From the NCBI RefSeq assembly GCF_018687715.1, contig NC_056756.1:36304480-36368479 (forward strand): DNA of 64,000 bases, written 5' to 3'. Below are positions 33,840 to 44,699 of this stretch, one piece after another. Both the position numbers and the translations under genes were made by a program. Each line of letters opens with the position of its first letter. Position 1 is the first letter of the stretch. The notes under the pieces are model-generated. The model made no database searches and had not been told where the DNA came from. It saw nothing but the letters and a program-made list of their open reading frames with translations. The DNA comes from Carya illinoinensis. Taxonomy: Eukaryota; Streptophyta; Magnoliopsida; Fagales; Juglandaceae.

Positions 33840-35000
33840 TCTTGAAATGTGCAAGTGTTATAATAAACTTTAAATTTGGCCCGGCCCGGCTCTTAATTTC
33901 ATTCTGTATTTTATCCACTTTATTTAATAGGCAATACGTGTCAGTCTTACATACTGCTTCGTGGAATTTAAAATAGAGATTATAAATTTAAAATAATTTA
34001 TTTTTATATAAATTTGAAAAAAGAAAAAAGTTTAGACGTCAATAACTCTGTTTTTAAAAATAATTTATCAAGAATTTTTACGAGATGCATCATTTTTTAT
34101 CAAGAATTCCTACTTTGAATTCTTTGAAAGAAAGTTGGATAATTAGTAAGAAAACTGCATGTTTTGCTTCTTTGCGTTCTTTAAAGGAATGCTAGCTAAA
34201 TACATTGTTTTTTAATAGAAAATTACTTTCTAGAGCTAATGGAGTACTGGTCAATAGTCACCTTACTCAGTCACACTTACAACATCAAATAAGATTTTTC
34301 TTCTAGTAGTCAATCTCTAATAAAGTTGTCCAGAAGGCTCCCTTCCTTTCAAAAATAAAAAATAAAAAAAAAGTTGAAAGAGGTATATATGACGAGGACT
34401 TGTTTTACATCCTATTGATCACCCGCAGCCAACCAGGTTTGAAAAAGTGAGAGCTTGTACAGTACAACTCAATCCTCTATTTCACATGAAGCATTTATTA
34501 TTTGAAATAAAGCATTTATTAATGGGTGGTTGAAGGGAAGCCATTTCGGGTCTTTACGTTGCCTCTCGGATATGACCGCATGTCTGAGTGTGCCTCTTGA
34601 TTGGGGTTTATTACTAATGCGCACATTGCTGTCTCCTTTAGGGCTAATGTTGGCCGGTGGGCTTCGGTAGGCCTGGGCCTTTAAGTAGTAAGGGTAGCCG
34701 ATTGGTTGGGGGAGCCATAATGGTCCCTATTTTTAAGTTATATAAAATGAGTTTTATTATATATAATCTATTTTATGTATTTTTTTTATATATTTTATTA
34801 ATATAATTAGTTAAATTAGTTATTTTATATTAAAAAAATAATACAGTCAAGCATATTAATAGAGTGTATAAAAAATAAGTAAGTGTGATTACACATAAAA
34901 CTTTTTATATAAAATATCTCATTGGTTAAGATACCTTGTACTGTTTCAAGACAGTGACAAGTGTTCCGGACAAAGTTTTGAATTTCGACAATAATCGGCA
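33840..35000. repeat. Inverted-duplication arm 2
   Basis: The reverse complement of blocks within 23776-25960. It includes 'tttaaatttggcccggcccggc', the 'gactggtcaatagtcaccttactc'-like stretch, 'ttgatcacccgcagccaacc', 'gattggggtttattactaatgc' and 'accttgta...gtttcaagacagtg'. An AT-rich 150-bp insert lies at 34745-34900. No gene is seen. Confidence 0.8.
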
Positions 35001-35489
35001 TGGTTTAATTAGAAGTTTCATTCCGAATCAAATTCAAGTTATTACCTAATATTCTCGTCCATTACAGCTGAATTCTGGTATTTTGATAGAAATATGTGTT
35101 TGGGTCTGGAATTAATATATATGGTAATTTAGTAAATTTTTTGAAACTATAGGGAGAAACTGGTAATTTTTTAATTTCTTTTTCTCGTTCCCCATGAGCA
35201 TGAAAGCAAATCAGTTTCACTTTCCCCCAATTTCCTAATCTCTAATTTCAAATATATATTTATAATAAAAAAGCAAGTATCGACACTATTTAGTGGAAAT
35301 TCATAGCGATTAATTTTTGCGGTCTTAATGATCTTCGTAGTGTTATGTGGTAATTTTGTTGTAATATTTGCTCCAGTAATATTATTTATTATTTATTTTT
35401 TTATCATCTCATAAAATAATAATAAATAATTAAAATTATTTATTATATTTTATTTATAAACCTACGGTAAACTTTCTCTTTTTCAAAAT

Positions 35490-35684
35490 AGCCACATGTT
35501 ATATATCGAAATCTCTCTCTTTCTCAAAATAGCCGCCAGCGAGCCTAGACTGGCACGTTGAACTACGTCCCAAATTAACCGCATTTCTAAGCCATCTATC
35601 ATGACGACTCGACATGAATCTAGGAAAAAACGCACAGCTACGTACGCTGTATTTTTTATCGAAATCCTCTGCAGATAAGTTCAA

Positions 35685-35733
<49 letters not shown>

Positions 35734-35760
35734 ATAAAGAAATGTATTCATTTAAAAATA
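35490..35760. repeat. Direct-duplication copy 2, right part, with poly-T
   Basis: It matches 26490-26760 in the same orientation ('tagccgccagcgagcctagactggcacg'), including the terminal T run (35689-35730). Inserted DNA separates it from its left part. Confidence 0.82.
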
Positions 35761-37080
35761 CTTACATAATAAAAAAAATATTTTCTTTTAAAAAAGATTG
35801 CGGTCCAAGATTAATTTCGATATTTGTTTAAATTTTATTTTTTATAAATTGTTCATCTCAACTAAATTTTATTATTTTACTCAAGAATTAACAAAATGCT
35901 AATTGGAGGTATGATTGATCTGAAATATTAGATATTTTATATATTTAGAACCAAAATATTTTATTTATTTTATTACATTATTATTAGTTTTATATAAAAA
36001 AAATGTTAAGATAAATATATTCGAGTTGTGATTTAATTAAACAATTTTTTTTATATGCACAACATATATACATTTTTTTTATATATTTTATTCTTTTTAT
36101 TTTATTTTATTTATATTTATATGTAGTCATGAACTAAAAAAAATTGGAATTTTGAGCTTTTAAAAGTCACACATATTAAGGGGCCCGACTTTTTCTTTTC
36201 GGCTTTGGACGCACAGGGACCTGAATTGGCCTTACTTACTTTTTGGGCTTTAGTACGCCGCATGGAAGGAATTCATTTTCGTATTGGGCATTTCACGCCG
36301 CACAGGAAAGAGTGAATTGGTCCTTGGCATTTTGAGTAAGTGGGCGCGTCGCACGGATAAAAAAAAATTCATTTTCATATTGGGACTTTGACCTGAGGAC
36401 GGAAACACATCATTTTTCTTGGGCATTCATTCCGTGCTGCATGGACTTGGAGGATATGAGAATTCATTCTTCTTTTTTTTTATTGAGGAACTGCAGCGCC
36501 GTTGAAGAGCTCCTTGAGAGGTTCAATTGTTGCTACAGTCCAACTTCATCCACTACTTTTAATTTCTATCTGCATCCATTTGACTTATTCTTTTTATCCC
36601 ATACTTACTATTTAATTTCAATTTGAAGTTATGGTGTATTTTTTTTATATTTTTGGCTTAAAAGTTTGGGCATTTTATTTACTGACTATTTTATTTTATG
36701 TTTGTTATTTTTCTTATTTCTTTAAACTTATATTAAATATGTATTACAATTGTATTTTAAATTGATTAAAGGTTAATTAGGACTTAACTAATTTCAGTTT
36801 TATTATTTAATTTTTAGGTTAATTAATGATGATTGTTTAGTTTAGTTGATTATTTAATTGTTAATTTCAATTTATTAGTCTTTTACATTCCATTTCGATA
36901 CTAAAAAATCCAAATATATGAATATAGTCTATAACTAATTCCCTTTTTATTTCCGTTGTACTCTTCTATTCATTGTACATACCACCATTTTTATTTGTGA
37001 AACTTTTTACCATTTTATACGAGTTTGACTTTAAACAATTTTCCCCTAAGAGACGATTTAGGAATTTTATTCCTAATTAT
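35761..37080. other. Unassigned AT-rich stretch
   Basis: No gene is recognised. Positions 36180-36440 hold a GC-richer block in which 'ttcattttc(g/a)tattggg' and 'gccgca(c/t)' motifs recur two or three times. This may be a fragment of an LTR or a degenerate tandem repeat. The short open frame at 36441-36626 has no recognisable domain. Confidence 0.35.
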
Positions 37081-37160
37081 TACACGACATCCTTTTGCAC
37101 TTGGGATAGCATTTTTGCTACTCATTTTTGAGTGAGTCACATAACAGTTTTTGTGCCTTC

Positions 37161-37232
37161 TGTGAGGCGTAATTTAATTTTCCTATCTAGAATGGATGTG
37201 AGGCGTAATTTAATTTTCCTATCTAGACTGGA
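37161..37232. repeat. 36-bp tandem repeat x2 at the 5' edge of copia-3
   Basis: Two units of 36 bases (TGTGAGGCGTAATTTAATTT...), at 37161-37196 and 37197-37232, differ at one base. They lie immediately before the readable copia-3 integrase segment. Confidence 0.9.
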
Positions 37233-37237
37233 TACTG

Positions 37238-39050
37238 ATGGTTATTCTTTTTCATTTTATAATTGGTAGTTTCAATTTGTTTAAAGACTCTTTATCTATT
37301 GGTTCTGAGTTTCTCTCCAGTGGTCTTTATCGACTTTGCCTCGATAATACATTTGTTCAAAATATCTATACTCATAACCATCAAGCGTGTATTAGAACTA
37401 AAAGAAATATGATGAGTGAACATTCTTATGACTTGTGGCATAAAAGATTGGGGCACATCTCCAAAGAAAGGCGCTTCTTCATCAGTTCTTTCGTGAGTTA
37501 TCAATTCAATCAATTGTCCATGTCTTTCGAGAAGGTTTCTCCTAGTCTATCTTTGGTTAGAGAGATTAGTAAAAGAATAGTGTTGGGAATTTGGACCTTT
37601 CAAATTCACCCCCCTAAGATCTACCCTTTGCAGGCATAACAAGAAAAATAGAGAAATAATAACAACACAAGATTTTACGTGGAAACTCCTAAACGGGAGA
37701 AAAACCACCAGACCCAGAAAAGAAAATACACTATGTGAAAAATTATTACAATCACATAATTTCTCTCCTCACCCCAAACATACCCACAAAGCTTTCCCCA
37801 CTAGAAAAACTTTAACTCACACCTCTTCCCATTTTATAAAAATGGACAACAGAGCAATTTAACTAGAGTCAAAAGTTACTAGTTAAGCATTTGATTGGTG
37901 CACTTAAACTAAGAGGCTAAGCCTCTTATTTATAAGCCTTGAGAGCTTGCTCCTTCCCATTTCCCACCCATGTGGGACTAACCAAAGGAGCAAAAAGTCC
38001 AACAAATAGATACTTCCACATTTACATTTTACTAATCTTGAAGTTTGTGTGGATTACATTAAAGGAAAGCAAACCAAACATACTAAGAAAGGTGCCACAA
38101 GAAATAATGAGCTTCTTGAAATAATTCATACAGATATATGTGGAACATTCTCTACTAAATATTTTGGTGGAGAAAAGTATTTTATCACCTTTATAGATGA
38201 CTTTTCACCGTTTGGATATATCCATCTACTACATGAGAAATCTCAAGCTGTTTTAGTACTTGAGGTATTTCTCATGGAGGTGGAAAAATAGTTAGATAGA
38301 AAGATGAAAATCATCAAGTCGGATTGAGGTGGAGAATATTATGGAAAGTATGATGAATCAGGTCGTAACCCTGGCCCATTCGGCAAACTTCTTGAACAAC
38401 GTGACATTCTTGCACAGTACATGGTGCCAGGGACGCCACAGCAAAATGGTATTGCTGAAAGACGTAATTAGACATTATTGGATATAGTCAGAAGTATGGT
38501 AAGCAATTCTACCTTACCCAAGTCATTGTGGGGTGAATCCATTAAGACAGCAACGTATATCTTAAACCGATTTCCTAGTAAGTCAGTTCCGAAAACTCAT
38601 TTCGAGCTATGGATTGGTAGGACACCAAGTTTAAGACACATGCATGTTTGGGGTTGCCTAGCAGAACCAAGACTTTACAATCCACATGAAAGGAGATTGG
38701 ATCCTAGAACAGTAAGCGGGTACTTTATTGGCTACCCAGAGAGATCCAAAGGGTATACATTTTACTGTCCTAATAATAATCCGAGAATAGTGGAAATAGG
38801 GAATGCCAAATTCATTGAACTTGGCAAAATCAGTGGGAGAATGGAACCAAGAGATGTGATCATTGAGAAAGTACGAGTAGATATCCCTATACCTACACCC
38901 TCAGAAAAGATAATGGTTCCTCTAATTGATTATCACAATGATACATTGAAACAAGTAAATGATCACCCATCTCAAAATGATAATACTACTGATGAACCAA
39001 GTTCGGAGTCACCAGAACAGGTAGTGTTACACAGATCTCAGAGAGATTGA
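37238..39050 (+). pseudogene. Copia-3 integrase, split by solo LTR
   Basis: The first part (37238-37575) has the HHCC His motif LWHKRLGHISKE. After the solo LTR it resumes at about 38010 with KGKQTKHTKKGA and the rve core: Asp in IIHTDICGTF, FITFIDDFSPFGYIHLL, Asp in IIKSD followed by a stop where GGEYY resumes, and Glu in NGIAERRN, again followed by a stop. The frame 38478-39050 covers LWGESIKTATYILNRFPSK, the copia C-terminal HVWGCLAEPRLYNPHE motif and YFIGYPERSKGY. At least three stops interrupt it. It would insert cDNA if intact. Confidence 0.87.
37581..38004 (-). mobile_element. 424-bp solo copia LTR inserted in copia-3 integrase
   Basis: The sequence starts TGTTGGGAATTTGG and ends AAAGTCCAACA, and is flanked by the perfect 5-bp repeat AATAG (37576-37580 and 38005-38009). 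A TATA-type motif (GGCTTATAAATAAGAGGC) reads on the minus strand, giving its orientation. There is no internal domain, so the parent element was removed by LTR-LTR recombination. Both flanks rejoin as copia-3 integrase. Confidence 0.95.
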
Positions 39051-40690
39051 AGATCTGCTATTTCAGTAGACTATGTGGTATATCTCTAGGAATCTGAATT
39101 TGACATTGGGACAAGTGAAGATCCACTAACGTTTTCACAAGCCATAGAGAGAAGTAATTCTAGTAAATGGATCGATGCAATAAAAGAAGAGTTGAAATAT
39201 ATGGATTAGAATCAAGTCTGAGATCTCGTTGAGTCGCCTAAAGGGTGTAAAAGAGTCAGGTGTAAATGGGTCTTTAAGACCAAACACAACTCAAAAGGCA
39301 ATGTCGAACAACATAATGCCAGAATTGTTGCTAAGGGTTTCACTCAGAAAGAATGCATTGATTACAAAGGGACTTTTTCTCCAGTATCTAAAAAGGACTC
39401 TTTCAGGATCATTATGGCATTGGTGGCTCATTACAATTTAGAGTTACATTAAATGGATGTGAAAATAGCTTTTTTAAATGGAAGTTTGGATGAAGTGATC
39501 TACATGGAGCAATCAAAGGGCTACTCAGAAAATGGAAAAGATCACCTAGTATGTAGGCTTAAGAAATCAATATATGGGCTTAAACAAGCTTCCCGACAAT
39601 GGTACTTAAAGTTCAATGATACCATTACTACCTTTGGATTTAAAAAAAAATATCATTGATCGATGTATATACCTAAAGGTCAATGGGAGTAAATTCATAT
39701 TTTTTATCTTGTATGTTGATGATATCTTGTTGGCTAGTAGTGATGTTGGCTTACTTTATGAAACCAAGGGTTTTCTATCTAAGAACTTTGAAATGAAAGA
39801 TATGGGTGAGGCATGCTTTGTAATCGGAATTGAAATCCTTCGGGATCGAAAACAAGGATTGTTGGGTTTGTCTTAGAAAAGTTACATAGAGAGAGTTCTT
39901 GAGAGATTTGGCATGAAAAGTTGCTCATCACTTGATTCTTCGATATCAAAAGGTAATAAGTTTAGCCTATCACAATGTCCTAAAACTAAGTGGGAGTGTA
40001 AAGAGATGACAAAAATCCACAATCCTTCAGCTGTGGGGAGCTTGATATATACACAGATTTGCACGAGATCAAACATTAGTTTTGTAGTTGGCATGCTTGG
40101 GCGTTACCATAGTAACGTAGGGATGTCTCATTGGAAAGTAGCGAAGCGTGTATTGTGATATCTACAAGGAACTAAGGATTACCAACTTACCTTTAGGAGA
40201 ACTGACAGCTTAGAGGTAACTGGATACTCAGACTTTGGTTTTGCCGGTTGCTTTGATAGTAGCAAATCTACTTCAGGTTATGTGTTCCTACTGGCCAGTG
40301 GAGCGATCTCATGGAAAATTATGAAGCAAACTATCACTACTTCATCAACAATGGAGGCTGAGTTTTTGGCGTGTTTTGAGGCTATAGTGCATGGTTTATG
40401 GCTGAGGAACTTTATCTCAGAGTTTGGAGTTGTCGACTCTATAGCCAGGCTGCTGAGAATTTATTGTGATAATTCCTCTGCAACATTTTTCCCAAAACAT
40501 GATAGGTATTCTAAAGGTGATAAACACATGGAGCTCAAATACCTAAGTGTTAAGGAGGAAGTACAAAAAACAAACAGTGTCCATAAAACATATTAGTACT
40601 ACGCTTGTGATAGCAGACCCATTAACGAAAGGTCCGGTAGCCAAACAGTTTAAAGAGCATGTTGACATAATGGGTCTTATGATATAAACA
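39051..40690 (+). pseudogene. Copia-3 reverse transcriptase and RNase H
   Basis: Successive frames are broken by stops and one or more shifts. Motifs in order are ARIVAKGFTQKECIDY, MDVKIAFLNGSLDEVIYM, CRLKKSIYGLKQASRQWY, FILYVDDILLASS (intact YVDD, near 39700), MKDMGEACFVIGIEI, VGSLIYTQICTRSNISF, GCFDSSKSTSGYVFLL, ISWKIMKQTITTSSTMEAEF and KGDKHMELKYL. The terminus LADPLTKG-like reads as 'cagacccattaacgaaagg'. The series is typical of Tnt1-like copia pol. It is inactive. Confidence 0.88.
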
Positions 40691-41544
40691 TATTATTGAG
40701 CTCGTAGGTATTTTTATTTTATTTTAGACACTTATGATATCTATTATAATTGTTTTGTTTCTGTTTTATTTTCTTTTCACTTATTTGTACATTGAATGGT
40801 TTTGAAGAATGATGACAAGATAATGTCTGCAATAAACATGAATTAGAACCCAAGACATCACGGTATTAGCCTTAATTATCCCAATTAAAGATCATGTTAA
40901 ATTGGTTACTGGTGCTGTGGTACATGGAAGAGAATTTGTTGATTATATACCAAATGACTGCCATGACACGCATTGGACATTGATATTACGAAACTCATGT
41001 AATGTATTTTGAGCTATGAAAGTTTCAGAAAATGAATTTGTGCAGTATAGTTAATTTCCTATGATAAATCCATGAACAAAAAATCTTATTTTATGGGCGT
41101 ATGGGCCAAGTAGGAGAATGTAAGAGTTTTATTTAAACTCTTTGTCCTACACACCCATCTTAATAGAGTTTAGAATAGTTCAAAACTTATCAGTTAATGG
41201 ATGAATTATAATGGGATAAGAAAAACTCCTAAGAGATAAGATTAAAATTTTATATCTCTAATTATAGTCAAATACAAAATCTGAGATTTCTTGATGGTCA
41301 GAAATTTATAAATAGAACTGAGGGGTTCAAGGGTTTTCACCTACAACATCAGAGTGCCTTTAGCCATTGTGAGACACTTAAGAGGCAAATTTGTTAGGAT
41401 GATCCTTCCCTCATAGCCAGATTTAATTATTCATTGAACTGGTGGAGAAATGTATGCGTTTATTTATCATTATTTATTATTGTGGATTATAGAAAATCAA
41501 AGATCCAATTATTAAAGTTCATGTTAAAATATTTAACAATAAGA

Positions 41545-42714
41545 TGTGGTATATTTATCACCATTAAATAATCCTTGATTGTATGATCATTATTTATCAT
41601 CTAATGATGATAAATATGTCACATCTTATATAGTGAGATCAAAGTGGGATCAAAGTGCGATGTATATAAAGATCGTCCAAATAGAGCTCCTACACCCAAT
41701 ATCTTCAGACAGAATCATCTGGATAACTTTCATGAGCTTCTTTGGAATTGCTTCCACCGATGTAAGACATGTTCAACAGATTTAGCCTACACAATACTAT
41801 TGGGCTGTAAAAAAATAATACAATATATATAGTAAACTCTAATTAGCATGTTGTGTTGGATCGGAACAATAGGTTCAAGAGCTAAAAATAAGGAGGGGTG
41901 GCAATCTATGACACAACTCATGAACGCTACACGAATATGATATGAAATTAGTGTGTTTGAGTTTGGGTATCCAAACTTTCTAATTTCATGAAAGAGTGAT
42001 CTCTTTGTAAAAATTAAAATGAGAGATAGAAGTCTTGAATCTAATCGTTTGATGCCTTCATTCTGCAAAAATATATAAAGTGCTAGAGATAAAGGAAATT
42101 TATATCTTAATTAATATATTAAACTCCCAAAAAGGATAATATTATATAACATGTGTGCTTTTATATATACATAGTGCTTTTTTAATAAATTTTTTAATTA
42201 ATTAATTTACTTTTTTCTCTATGTTAATATGTTAGAAGAGTGTAACTTATTATTTTGCCACTGATTCAAGGCTTTTTCTTGTAACTTAATGTTGCCGGAG
42301 AAAACCATTTTTTTTTGTCCAGTGAATCCTAGAGGGATGGAGTGTTAGCCTTGTTTTCACTAAAGATTAGGATGCTCTCTTGAAAGAGATTCTCAATCAT
42401 CTTTAGACATTGTTCTCAACCAGACCTTGTTTTCACTAAAGATTAGGATGCTCTCTTGAAAGAGATTCTCAATCATCTTTAGACATTGTTCTCAACCAGA
42501 CCTTGTTTTCACTAAAGATTAGGATGCTCTCTTGAAAGAGATTCTCAATCATCTTTAGACATTGTTCTCAACCAGACCTTGTTTTCACTAAAGATTAGGA
42601 TGCTCTCTTGAAAGAGATTCTCAATGATCTTTAGACATCATTCTCAACCAGACCTTAGATCTAGACTGTAATACTGCACTCAAATTCTTAAGAGCTTCGA
42701 GGTGAGGTTCATGT
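41545..42714. repeat. 3' flank of the MLP-C unit (duplicate of 28415-30190)
   Basis: Non-coding. It aligns with the MLP-B 3' flank but lacks the 28,900-29,680 portion. It is interrupted at 42715 by a CACTA element, and the homology resumes at 53383. It contains the 76-bp tandem array. Confidence 0.85.
42349..42652. repeat. 76-bp tandem repeat, four units
   Basis: The units start at 42349, 42425, 42501 and 42577 ('ccttgttttcactaaagatt...'). The first three are identical by eye, and the fourth has a few changes ('caatgatc', 'acatcattc'). The MLP-B flank (30051-30140) has a single diverged unit, so amplification happened after the duplication. Confidence 0.95.
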
Positions 42715-42837
42715 CACTACAGCATATTTGGTTTTTAGTGATGGTTAGGACATCCTGACAATCCCCAAACCGTCACTAAAAAGTATCTTCTATGACGGTT
42801 TTTGGAAACCGTTACTAAAAACATATGAGATTTCTTT

Positions 42838-42970
42838 TACGTTCAAACGGTGATGAAAATTACGTTCGAAAGTTACATATACGTTAAAACATGAGGCTAT
42901 TGACATGTGAACATGAAATGGTCTAGCGCCAACGTTCGAATGTTAGTAATCAACGTTCGAATGTTAGTTG
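42838..42970. repeat. CACTA-1 left subterminal repeats
   Basis: Several copies of a near-palindrome around TTCGAA, for example 'acgttcaaacgg', 'acgttcgaaagtt' and 'caacgttcgaatgtt' (twice). In En/Spm elements such subterminal repeats are binding sites of the TNPA-type protein. Inverted 'gtgacggtttttgg' blocks lie between them and the terminus. Confidence 0.8.
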
Positions 42971-43429
42971 TAATTTTAAGTTAAATATAACTCTACTTTA
43001 AAAATTATGTAGTTTTTATAGTGCATAATTTGTGAACAAGTTTAAAAAATTGTAATATATATTTATATATACACAATTTGCAAAATATAATTATATATTT
43101 ATGTATAAATATATCTTTTCGTTTATATATATAAATATATATTTATATATACATATATAAATATGTATATCCCGTGATATATAAATCACTTTATTAGAAC
43201 TAATAAGGTGAGATCTTATATTTATATATACATATATAAATATATATTTATGTTTATATATATTTGAAGTGCAGTGATTTAGTATTATAGTTGGAAAATC
43301 TAATATTTAAGAAGATTGAGAATTGAAATTAAAAAATAATAGATATATTAAATAATATTGTTCCTTACATATATTAAAAGCAAAACACAAAATATGATAG
43401 AATTTTCGTAAACAACACTTAGATGAACA

Positions 43430-44690
43430 TGTTGTTCACGAAATTCGTACTCCGTACCTCCTCAGTCAAGGATTCAACCTTCTCATTGAGGATATCTACT
43501 TGATGGGCTATCTCAGTGACAAACTTCTCTACAGCCACAATCTATTGATCGATATGTGCAGTCAGCTGTGAGATCACCGCATCCACCCAAGCAGGGCATG
43601 CATCTCCTGCAGATGTACTCATTGGCTGCTAATTATTACTCCCCACACAGGGCCTGGGCTACGTCGGAGGAACTAGATCCACTATAGGAGGTGGCTGATG
43701 TTGAGGATGCCCCCTCACTTGTCCAATGCTACATCGATGTGTGGTCATGTCGAGGGGGCACATCTGCTTTGTGACCCACTCACCCAGCTAGACTGGCATG
43801 CTCCGATCAAGTAATAGCTGGTTGATGATGACACCGTATGGGAGGTTGTCCGTGGAGACGATGCTCGCCTTGTAACAGATCCTCTCAAAGATGCGCAGTG
43901 GCAAATCGAGGGGATCTCCACATGCTACTCGGATAAAAGACTATGCCTGAATTTGACTAAATGTGGTTTTATGTACCACATGATCCACGTTTGTTGTAAT
44001 AATAAGTTGTAACATGTGAAAGAAAGATAACAAATGTATTTGGTTGAAGGCATTCTTCCTCTCGATTGGAATGTGGTCTCTCCCGGTGAGGATGTAGAAA
44101 TCCTCATCTCGGCCATCACCACGGGCCTCATGTCAGTACCCTCGGCCTATGACTAGTCTGCACCTCCAGCTGATGATAGCTCAATTGGGCCAATAGAAGT
44201 CCCTTCACCTGCCTCAAGTGTGCCGTGTGCAGATGTAGATGTACGAACCACGGCTGTGTCGCCAGTTTGAGAGTCAGCTGTAGTCGATGTCTCAACTACT
44301 CAACGAATCCAGAGGTGTTTGCCGATGACATCCAGTGAAATCTCAAACGACACACCGCATACAGTCATGGTGTGAGAGGATGCGTCCTGAGGCATGGAGC
44401 ACATCTCCATATAAAACTCCCGAACCATTGAGGGGTATAGCTTTCCCCTCAAATGTGCAGATATTTCCCCAGCCTCTATTGAATAAGACATCTCTGAGGC
44501 TCGTCTACTCCCATCTGAGCTCGTCAAATGGATTAATCAGGACCTCTCGCCCTACTATAACAGTGCGAGCCCTGATCCGAGCAGTGTCGTCAGTAGCAAC
44601 TTCTCTCTCCCATTTTCTGGTATGCAAAAGGATGAACCATATCCTAAAAATAGAAAAGGAAAAACAATTACTAGCATTAGAGTATTATTA
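43430..44690 (-). pseudogene. Antisense gene in CACTA-1, putative plant-transposon-protein type, decayed
   Basis: On the minus strand, in shifting frames, this reads RGWGNICTFEGK, then (44300-44527) PSMVREFYMEMCSMPQD, TMTVCGVSFEISLDVIGKHLW, and lower down DLPLRIFERICYKASIVSTDNLPYGVII with LGEWVTKQMC. The spacing 'R-x-W ... VREFYxN ... V(R/C)G..' followed by a LPYG motif is typical of the unnamed 'putative plant transposon protein' family found with plant transposons and retroelements. The last part reads QVDILNEKVESLTEEVR, a possible coiled coil. It is opposite in direction to the transposase. Stops and shifts mean it is not functional. The function of the family is unknown. Confidence 0.55.
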
Positions 44691-44699
44691 ATTTTAAAC

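Larger units (their letters stand above)
37233..41540 (+). mobile_element. Copia-3: 5'-truncated Ty1/copia element (Tnt1-type pol)
   Basis: The plus-strand pol runs from the GAG-pre-integrase region to RNase H (37238-40690). No gag, protease catalytic site or 5' LTR is seen upstream. A probable 3' LTR starts at 41119 (TGTAAGAG, after the purine-rich AAGTAGGAGAA). It contains a TATA-like 'tttataaatagaactg' at 41306 and its end is unclear, before the MLP-C unit homology begins at about 41545. The pol is interrupted by a solo LTR at 37581-38004 and by stops. Confidence 0.85.

Noticed and set aside
42349..42652. CRISPR-like repeat array
   Set aside because: The 76-bp units are contiguous, without unique spacers, and the setting is a plant nuclear genome.
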